NCBI RefSeq assembly: GCF_904067045.1 | Contig: NZ_CAJFDC010000001.1 | Location: 620,001-684,000 of the forward strand | Direction of reading: 5' to 3' | DNA length: 64,000 nt | Origin: Pseudomonas sp. FEN | GTDB taxonomy: Bacteria; Pseudomonadota; Gammaproteobacteria; Pseudomonadales; Pseudomonadaceae | Part shown: one piece after another, positions 57,777 to 64,000 of the stretch | Layout of the letters: each line of letters starts with the position of its first letter | Position numbering within the stretch: position 1 is the first letter of the stretch | Made by a program: the position numbers and the translations under genes | The notes under the pieces: generated by a model | The model's database searches: none | Told to the model about the DNA's origin: nothing | What the model saw: the letters and a program-made list of their open reading frames with translations, nothing else

Positions 57777-60700
57777 AATTCACCGACTTATTCGTCCGCC
57801 GCCCGGTGCTGGCGCTGGTGGTCAGTCTGCTGATCCTGCTGGTGGGGCTCAAAGCCTACCTGGACTTGCCCATTCGTCAGTATCCGCTGCTCGAAAGCTC
57901 GGTGATCACGGTGACTACCGACTTTCCCGGCGCCCCCGCCGAACTGATGCAGGGTTTCATCACCCAACCGATCAACCAATCCCTGGCCTCGGTGGAAGGC
58001 GTCGACTACGTCAGTTCTTCCTCGGTCCAGGGACGTAGCCAGATCACCCTGCGCATGGCCCTCAACCAAGACTCAAGCAAGGCCCTGAGCGATGTCATCG
58101 CCAAGGTCAACCAGGTCAAATACCGTCTACCGGAAAAGGCCTACGACCCGGTGATCGAGCGTTCCGCCGGCGATGCCACGGCAGTCGCCTATGTCGGTTT
58201 TTCCAGCGACTCGCTCTCCGCATCGGCCTTGAGCGACTACCTGAGCCGCGTAGTGCAGCCGTTGTTCTCGACCATCGACGGTGTATCCAAGGTCGAGACG
58301 TTCGGCGGCCAACGCCTGGCCATGCGCCTGTGGCTCGACCCACAGCGCATGGCCGGTCATGGCATCAGCGCCACGCAGGTCGAACAAGCGATCCGCAGCA
58401 ACAACTTCCAGGCAGCCCCGGGCCAGATCAAGGGGCAGTACGTGATCTCCTCGATCCAGGTCAACACCGACCTGAGCAGCCTTGATGAATTCCGCAACAT
58501 GGTCGTCAGCAACCGCGGCGACCATCTGCTGCGCCTGCGGGACATCGCCACCATCGAACTGGGCTCGGCCGCCTATGAAACCAGCGCCTTGATGGACGCC
58601 AAGCCCGCCGTGCACTTGGGTCTCTACGCGACACCCAAGGGCAACCCGCTGCTGATCGTCGCGGACATAAAGCGCCTGTTGCCGGAGATCCAGAAAACCC
58701 TGCCGCCGGGTGTCGAAGTGGCCCTGGCCTTTGAAACCGCTCGCTTCATCGAGGCGTCGATCAGCGAAGTCATCGACACCCTGGCCGAAGCCATCCTGAT
58801 CGTCGTGATCATCATCTACCTATGCCTGGGTTCGGTACGCAGCGTCCTGATTCCCATCCTCAGCATCCCCCTGTCGATACTCGGCGCCCTGGCACTGATG
58901 CAACTGTTCGGGTTCAGCATCAACCTGCTCACGCTGCTGGCCATGGTCCTATCCATCGGACTGGTGGTGGATGACGCCATCGTAGTCATGGAAAACATCC
59001 ATCGCCATGTCAAGGAGGGCCGCACACCGCTGCAGGCTTCGATTTTCGGTGCACGGGAGATCGCGTCGCCGGTAATCGTCATGACCATTACGCTGGCGGC
59101 GGTGTACATGCCCATCGGCTTGATGAGTGGTCTGACCGGCGCGTTGTTCAAGGAGTTTGCCCTGACCCTGGCCGGTTCCGTACTGGTCTCTGGAGTCGTC
59201 GCCCTGACCCTGACCCCCGTCATGTGCGCCAGGCTATTGCCAGCCCGGCACAGTGAAGGCGCCATGAGCCGGTTGGCCGAACGCTTCTTCCACCAGCTCG
59301 CCCGCCACTATCAGCGTGGCCTGCTGACATCGCTGCGCTGGCGCGGCGTCGTGCTGATATTTGGTGCCGTGGTACTGCTCAGTCTGCCGTGGCTCTACGG
59401 TCAGGCCCACAAAGAACTGGCACCCAACGAAGATCAGGGCAACCTGCTGCTGGCGATCAAGTCCCCCCAACATGTCAACCTCGATTACGTCGAGCGCTAT
59501 GCCTACCAATTGAGCAAAATTCTCGGGCTCCTGCCGGAAGCCACCAGCACTTGGATCATCAATGGCACGGACGGTGTTGCCGCCAGTTTTGCCGGAGTCA
59601 ACTTCAGTGACTGGTCGCAGCGCCAGCGCAGTGCCGCCACCATCCAGAGCGAGTTGCAGCAAAGCGTGGACGCGGTGGAAGGCAATTCGATCTTTGTCTT
59701 TCAACTCCCACCGCTGCCGGCCTCCACTGGTGGGCTCCCGGTGCAACTGGTACTACGCAGCACCGAGAACTATCGTTCGTTATACCAGGCCATGGAAGAC
59801 ATCAAAGCCAAGGCTCGTGCCAGCGGTCTGTTCTCAGTAGTCGACAGCGACCTGGATTTCAACAACCCGCTGACCGAAGTACGCATCGATCGCAGCAAGG
59901 CCAACACCCTTGGCATACGCATGCAAGATATAGGCAGCACCCTGGCCGTGCTGATCGGCGAAAACTATACCAACCGCTTCGCCCTGCAAGGACGCTCCTA
60001 TGATGTCATCCCCCAGAGCCAGGCCTCACGCCGACTGACGCCCGAGGACCTGAACGGCTTCTATGTCGATACCGACGGCGGCACCCAGGTGCCCTTATCC
60101 ACGGTGGTCAGCTTGCATAGCACCATCGAACCGAATCGGCTCAAGCAATTCAACCAGCAGAACAGCGCCACCTTCCAGGGCATACCCGCCTCCGGTGTCA
60201 GCCTGGGCGAGGCTGTGGACTTCCTGCGACAGCAAAGCCTCGGACTGCCAGCCAGCTTCAGCCATGACTGGCAAGCCGATGCCCGCCAGTTCATTCACGA
60301 GGGCAATGCGCTGCTGCTGACCTTCCTCTTCGCCCTGATTGTCATCTACATGGTTCTTGCCGCCCAGTACGAGAGCCTAACCGACCCACTGATTATCCTG
60401 ATCACTGTACCGTTGTCGATCTGTGGTGCATTGATTCCTCTAGCGCTGGGGATGGCGACCGTCAACATCTACACGCAAATCGGCCTGGTGACATTGATCG
60501 GCCTCATCAGCAAGCACGGCATTCTGATGGTCGAGTTCGCCAACGAGCTGCAGATTCAGGGCGGTTGTTCGCCGGCACAGGCGATCGCCCGCGCGGCACG
60601 TATTCGCCTGCGGCCGATCCTGATGACCACTGCGGCGATGGTGGTTGGACTGGTGCCATTGCTGTTCGCCTCCGGCGCCGGCGCCAGCAGCCGTTTTGGA

Positions 60701-60835
60701 CTGGGCCTGGTAATCATCGTTGGCATGTTGGTGGGCACCCTGTTCACTCTATTCGTATTGCCGTCGATCTACACTCTGCTGTCGCGGGGACACGGAACAT
60801 CCGTCGACTGGCAGGCCCTGGAAGGACACGCCTGA
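57773..60835 (+). CDS. RND efflux transporter (toxoflavin export)
   Basis: 1020-residue inner-membrane HAE1-type RND pump, start GTG inside the adaptor stop codon. The layout is twelve transmembrane helices with two large periplasmic loops. Proton-relay acidic pair in helix 4 (VLSIGLVVDDAIVVMENIHR, Asp-Asp) and conserved PIRQYPLLESSVITVTT near the N-terminus. It belongs to the broad MexF/AcrB-like group, so other toxic compounds could be substrates. No outer-membrane channel gene follows, so it must recruit one from elsewhere (an OprM/OprN- or TolC-type protein). Confidence 0.88.
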   Translation: MKFTDLFVRRPVLALVVSLLILLVGLKAYLDLPIRQYPLLESSVITVTTDFPGAPAELMQGFITQPINQSLASVEGVDYVSSSSVQGRSQITLRMALNQDSSKALSDVIAKVNQVKYRLPEKAYDPVIERSAGDATAVAYVGFSSDSLSASALSDYLSRVVQPLFSTIDGVSKVETFGGQRLAMRLWLDPQRMAGHGISATQVEQAIRSNNFQAAPGQIKGQYVISSIQVNTDLSSLDEFRNMVVSNRGDHLLRLRDIATIELGSAAYETSALMDAKPAVHLGLYATPKGNPLLIVADIKRLLPEIQKTLPPGVEVALAFETARFIEASISEVIDTLAEAILIVVIIIYLCLGSVRSVLIPILSIPLSILGALALMQLFGFSINLLTLLAMVLSIGLVVDDAIVVMENIHRHVKEGRTPLQASIFGAREIASPVIVMTITLAAVYMPIGLMSGLTGALFKEFALTLAGSVLVSGVVALTLTPVMCARLLPARHSEGAMSRLAERFFHQLARHYQRGLLTSLRWRGVVLIFGAVVLLSLPWLYGQAHKELAPNEDQGNLLLAIKSPQHVNLDYVERYAYQLSKILGLLPEATSTWIINGTDGVAASFAGVNFSDWSQRQRSAATIQSELQQSVDAVEGNSIFVFQLPPLPASTGGLPVQLVLRSTENYRSLYQAMEDIKAKARASGLFSVVDSDLDFNNPLTEVRIDRSKANTLGIRMQDIGSTLAVLIGENYTNRFALQGRSYDVIPQSQASRRLTPEDLNGFYVDTDGGTQVPLSTVVSLHSTIEPNRLKQFNQQNSATFQGIPASGVSLGEAVDFLRQQSLGLPASFSHDWQADARQFIHEGNALLLTFLFALIVIYMVLAAQYESLTDPLIILITVPLSICGALIPLALGMATVNIYTQIGLVTLIGLISKHGILMVEFANELQIQGGCSPAQAIARAARIRLRPILMTTAAMVVGLVPLLFASGAGASSRFGLGLVIIVGMLVGTLFTLFVLPSIYTLLSRGHGTSVDWQALEGHA

Positions 60836-60849
60836 ACGGCTGAAGCAAA

Positions 60850-60873
60850 ACGGGCGCCCCGAAGGACGCCCGT
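60850..60873 (-). terminator. Terminator between RND gene and phoH
   Basis: ACGGGCGCCC / GGACGCCCGT hairpin with a short loop; on the minus strand it is followed by TTTT, so it ends phoH transcription. Confidence 0.7.
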
Positions 60874-60892
60874 ACCAGACAGTGAAACGCCG

Positions 60893-62287
60893 TTACAAGT
60901 GCGATTCGGCGTATTCGGCGAGGATCGAACGCGGCACGCCCTGCAGGGTAATGTGCACGCCGTTCGGGAAGTCCTTGAAGCGTTCAGTCAGGTAGGTCAG
61001 CCCGGAGCTGGTCGCGGACAGGTAAGGGGTGTCGATCTGTGCCAGGTTGCCCAGGCACACCACTTTGGAACCGGCACCGGCACGGGTGATGATGGTTTTC
61101 ATCTGGTGCGGCGTCAGGTTCTGGCATTCATCGATCAGGATCAGGCTCTGCTGGAAGCTGCGACCACGGATGTAGTTCAGGGACTTGAACTGCAACGGCA
61201 CCTTGCTGAGGATGTAGTCGACGCTGCCATGGGTGCTTTCGTCATCCATGTGCAAGGCTTCGAGGTTGTCGGTGATTGCCCCCAGCCAGGGTTCCATTTT
61301 CTCCGCCTCGGTGCCGGGCAGAAAGCCGATTTCCTGGTCCAGGCCCTGCACGCTACGGGTGGCGATGATCCGCCGATAGCGTTTGCTGACCATGGTCTGC
61401 TCGATGGCGGCGGCCAGGGCCAGGATGGTTTTCCCGGAACCGGCGGCACCGGTCAGATTGACCAGGTGGATGTCCGGATCGAGCAAGGCGAACAGCGCCA
61501 GGCTCTGATAGATGTCACGCGGTTTCAGGCCCCAGGCTTCCTGGTGCAACAGGGGTTCCTGATGCAGATCGAGAATCAGCAGCACATCGGCGCGGATCTC
61601 CTTGACCCAGCCGACGAAGCCCTGTTCGTCGATGATGAATTCGTTGACGTGCACCGCTGGCAGATTGTCGGTCAACTGCACCTGATGCCAGGTGCGACCA
61701 CGGTCCTGGCGGGTCTCGACCTTGCTGACACGGTCCCAGAACGAACCTTTGACGTCGTGATAGCCGTTGGGCAGCAGGGACACGTCGTCGACCAACTGGT
61801 CGGTGCTGTAGTCCTCGGCCGCAATCCCGCAGGCGCGCGCCTTGAGGCGCATGTTGATGTCCTTGGTCACCAGGACCACGCGCAGGTCCTTGTCCCGCGC
61901 ATGCAGATCGATCAACTGGTTGATGATGATGTTGTCGTTCAGATGTTCGGGCAGTACCAGGTTCGGTTCACTGCGCTTGCTCATCAGGATCGACAGCAGG
62001 CCCTTGGGCCCACTCTTGCCACGCTGGATCGGCACGCCCAACTCGACGTCCTCGGGGCTGGCGTCGCCCAGGGTCTTGTCGATCAGACGGATCGCCTGCC
62101 GGCATTCGGCGGCGACGCTGTGATGGCCACCCTTGAGCTTGTCGAGTTCCTCGAGCACGGTCATCGGGATGGCGACATGGTGTTCTTCGAAGTTGAGTAA
62201 CGCGTTTGGGTCGTGGATCAGTACGTTGGTATCGAGCACGTAAAGGATAGGCAGGTTGGAAGAAGGCGTGCGTCCATGATCATCCAT
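60893..62287 (-). CDS. PIN-PhoH family ATPase (PhoH2-like)
   Basis: 464-residue protein. The N-terminal PIN ribonuclease domain (YVLDTNVLIHDPNALL, VVLVTKDINMRLKARA, with the acidic cluster) is fused to a PhoH ATPase domain. Walker A is LTGAAGSGKTILALAAA, Walker B LILIDECQNLT, and the helicase-like signature follows. PhoH2 proteins of mycobacteria are sequence-specific RNA helicases/RNases linked to toxin-antitoxin genes. Here it is a monocistronic core gene of unknown regulation. The start ATG gives the family N-terminus MDDHGRTP. Confidence 0.92.
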   Translation of the reverse strand: MDDHGRTPSSNLPILYVLDTNVLIHDPNALLNFEEHHVAIPMTVLEELDKLKGGHHSVAAECRQAIRLIDKTLGDASPEDVELGVPIQRGKSGPKGLLSILMSKRSEPNLVLPEHLNDNIIINQLIDLHARDKDLRVVLVTKDINMRLKARACGIAAEDYSTDQLVDDVSLLPNGYHDVKGSFWDRVSKVETRQDRGRTWHQVQLTDNLPAVHVNEFIIDEQGFVGWVKEIRADVLLILDLHQEPLLHQEAWGLKPRDIYQSLALFALLDPDIHLVNLTGAAGSGKTILALAAAIEQTMVSKRYRRIIATRSVQGLDQEIGFLPGTEAEKMEPWLGAITDNLEALHMDDESTHGSVDYILSKVPLQFKSLNYIRGRSFQQSLILIDECQNLTPHQMKTIITRAGAGSKVVCLGNLAQIDTPYLSATSSGLTYLTERFKDFPNGVHITLQGVPRSILAEYAESHL

Positions 62288-62629
62288 ACTCGGTCACCTT
62301 TGTGGGAGCCAGTCGACGCAATACCTTGACGGTGCTGCGCCTCGAAGTGACCGCCGAATTCGCCTGTGAAGGGGCAGGCGTTCTGTGCACAAGTTGGGTC
62401 TTGTAAGACGCCACCTGTGTCGCAGGTTTCGGCGGTCTGACTCCGTAATACCGCAAAAGACATGACAGGAAAAAGCACTTTGACGTTTTTTTGAAGTTTA
62501 TTTTTCAAGCTGACGAATAGCCCTTGGCTAGCAGCCCACACACCGTTACAGTCGGAAGTCTGCCTGCATCGAAATCATCAGCTGATTTTTCCCCGGCCCA
62601 GCAAATGCGGGCACTTGCGCTTTTCCCGC
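62288..62629. promoter_or_regulatory. Gap between phoH and the deacetylase gene
   Basis: 342 bases. Holds the PIN-PhoH promoter and the end of the deacetylase transcript. One GTGGGAGC start of a REP-like unit is near 62302, without a matching arm. No other gene or clear terminator was recognised. Confidence 0.4.
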
Positions 62630-63754
62630 CTAACGAAACGCGTCCTTGCACTCCTGCCAGCCGAGCCCGCTTTCAGCGGTCTGCCGGAGCAGCCAGGGCA
62701 ACGCCATGCGCGCCTTGTCCTGGGTGTCATGGAACACGATGACCCCACGCCGCCAGAGCAGCATCAAGGTCAGTACCCGCTGGGCGGATTGCTCGGCGCT
62801 GAGCTTGCCGGAGGCATCCGCCGAATCGATGTCCCACAGGGCGACCTGCAAGCGCTGGGCCTTGAAAAATGCCGCGGCGTCGGCCCGCCGCTGTCCGTAT
62901 GGGGGGCGGAAAAAGGCGGCGTAGTTGTCCGGCAGGGCATTCTGCACCAGCGCGACACTGCGCAAGATCGAGTCTTCCCAATCCTGCCACTGGCTGTGGG
63001 AGCGATACTGCCAGCCTTCCACGCCCACGCATTGCTGGCGGTACAGCTCGCGCACCGCCGACATCGAGGTTCTGTCCAGACGGGACTGCAAGGCATTGCC
63101 GAGGACAAAGAACAGCCCGTTCATCTTCTGTTTACGCAGGTACTCGGCCAACTCATCGGTATTGCCCTGGGCCAGGGTTGGTCCGCCGTCGAAGGTCAGC
63201 AGGAACAGCCGGTCGTTGAAATTTTCGCCATTACGCTCGTGGTCGCCCATCAGCTGGATTTCACTGCTGGTTTGCGGCAGCAGCGCGGCCAGGCGCAGTT
63301 GCTCGTCCAGGTAACGCTCATTGAACGCCCGGGCCGGTTCCGCCCAACGCGCATAGAAGGAGTCCTCGGCGACCCGGAACTTGCCGGAGCTGGTCCGCAG
63401 GCTCTCCATGTCCTCAACGTAATAACAGAAGGACGCATCCTGTTCACAACTTTGCTGGGCGGCGTTGTAACTGATCAGCAGGCGCCGCCACATGCGCTGG
63501 CGCACCGCGTCGATCGCAGTCATGTTGATCTGCTTGAGCCCCAGGCGCTTCTTGAGGGCCGGCTCGTCGAGCAGTTCGCTGACCAGCAGGACATGGGCGA
63601 ACATCAGGATCTGCGCACGCGAGGCGACATCGAACAGCGCCGGACTGCTCAGTTGTTCGGGCCAGGTGCCGCGATCCAGGGTCGCGGGGTCGTTCGGCGC
63701 GGCGACGGCCACCAGACAGGCCAGCAGGGCCGAGAAGAAAAGAACGATACGCAA
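62630..63754 (-). CDS. Polysaccharide deacetylase-like protein with altered metal motifs
   Basis: 374-residue secreted or periplasmic protein with a signal peptide (MRIVLFFSALLACLVAVAAP). The NodB domain occupies residues about 180-370: LLTFDGGPTLA, FFRPPYGQRR, LWDIDSADAS and VIVFHDTQDK. In the usual motif TFDDGP the second Asp is a metal ligand; here it is Gly190. The usual H-x3-H region reads YRSHSQW, with only one His. These losses suggest a changed or absent deacetylase activity. The 170-residue N-terminal part has no recognised domain. Confidence 0.82.
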   Translation of the reverse strand: MRIVLFFSALLACLVAVAAPNDPATLDRGTWPEQLSSPALFDVASRAQILMFAHVLLVSELLDEPALKKRLGLKQINMTAIDAVRQRMWRRLLISYNAAQQSCEQDASFCYYVEDMESLRTSSGKFRVAEDSFYARWAEPARAFNERYLDEQLRLAALLPQTSSEIQLMGDHERNGENFNDRLFLLTFDGGPTLAQGNTDELAEYLRKQKMNGLFFVLGNALQSRLDRTSMSAVRELYRQQCVGVEGWQYRSHSQWQDWEDSILRSVALVQNALPDNYAAFFRPPYGQRRADAAAFFKAQRLQVALWDIDSADASGKLSAEQSAQRVLTLMLLWRRGVIVFHDTQDKARMALPWLLRQTAESGLGWQECKDAFR

Positions 63755-63830
63755 GGGGTGCCTCCATTTCAGAACCCGCCGCGCACTATAGCCGATCTGA
63801 GGGCCCGGACCCTTGTGGTGGCTGTTCCGG

Positions 63831-63945
63831 CCTCTTCGCGGCAGTGCGGCGGCCCGACAAGCTGCGCTCCCACAGGTTTTCAGTCGTTCGCAAGATATCG
63901 GTACGACTCAATACCCATTGTGGGAGCGGAGCTTGCCCGCGAATA
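63831..63945. repeat. Two REP-like units at the window end
   Basis: CCTCTTCGCGG...GCTGCGCTCCCACA (63831-63874) and TTGTGGGAGCGGAGCTTGCCCGCGAA (63919-63945), opposing GTGGGAGC-type REPs, intergenic. The stretch from 63755 to the window end holds no recognised gene. Confidence 0.7.
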
Positions 63946-64000
63946 GGCCTTAAAGCTCAACCAATATCCCCCAGACCAAGCACACAGCAGCTATCGCCAT

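Noticed and set aside
60899..62200. A 433-codon frame antisense to PIN-phoH
   Set aside because: Antisense shadow; the real gene has Walker motifs and a PIN domain.

Overview
This is a chromosomal window from a high-GC Pseudomonas of the fluorescens group, probably close to P. protegens. The evidence is the core gene order (lptG-lptF / pepA-holC-valS-rlmF-hupN-ndpA, aapJQMP, rhlB, the dauBAR operon, moaCDE, phoH), the Pseudomonas-type REP/REPIN repeats (GTGGGAGC... and GGCGAGCGGGCTTGCCCGC...), and a toxoflavin-type gene cluster like the one known from P. protegens Pf-5. No rRNA, tRNA or CRISPR array was seen.

Layout. 1-4.3 kb: era (cut by the window edge), rnc, a DUF4845 gene, lepB and lepA, all on the minus strand. 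4.4-16.2 kb: LPS export genes lptG/lptF, then pepA, holC, a small conserved gene, valS, rlmF, hupN, ndpA and a glutaredoxin. The join lptG|lepA is unexpected, since lepA usually follows mucD in this genus. 16.1-24.9 kb: a GST gene and a small conserved gene are separated by a roughly 6.9-kb AT-richer island bounded by 228-bp direct repeats that are about 96% identical. The island carries a HigBA-like toxin-antitoxin pair, a DUF4238 gene, an ApeA-like HEPN ribonuclease (the best phage-defence candidate), a RusA-like nuclease with a novel N-terminal part, and an IS66 fragment. No integrase is visible. 25-28 kb: ordinary small genes plus an MFS/FadR pair.

28.2-36.5 kb is a decayed catabolic region. 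It has a GntR regulator, an outer-membrane Phenol_MetA_deg-type protein, a TetR regulator, an SMP-30-like gene with a one-base frameshift, an MFS gene and a quinone-reductase gene that truncate each other at one junction, an acyl-CoA dehydrogenase and a GlxA-type AraC regulator. Two matching GTCAM-N3-GTGAC sites suggest that the GntR protein controls itself and the outer-membrane protein.

36.7-47.8 kb holds amino-acid transport and arginine metabolism. aapPMQJ encodes an ABC importer, followed by a carboxylesterase and rhlB. The D-arginine dauB-dauA-dauR operon and a periplasmic binding protein gene share the palindrome GTCCA-N3-TGGAC, a candidate DauR operator.

48-60.8 kb: moaCDE, a small YdcZ permease gene, then a complete toxoflavin set. 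toxA (methyltransferase), toxD (SUMF1-like), toxB (GTP cyclohydrolase II), toxC (WD40) and toxE (RibD-like) form one operon. A LysR regulator is convergent with it and divergent from a VOC-family protein (possible self-resistance) and an RND efflux pair. The window ends with a PIN-PhoH protein and a polysaccharide deacetylase whose first metal-binding motifs are degenerate.
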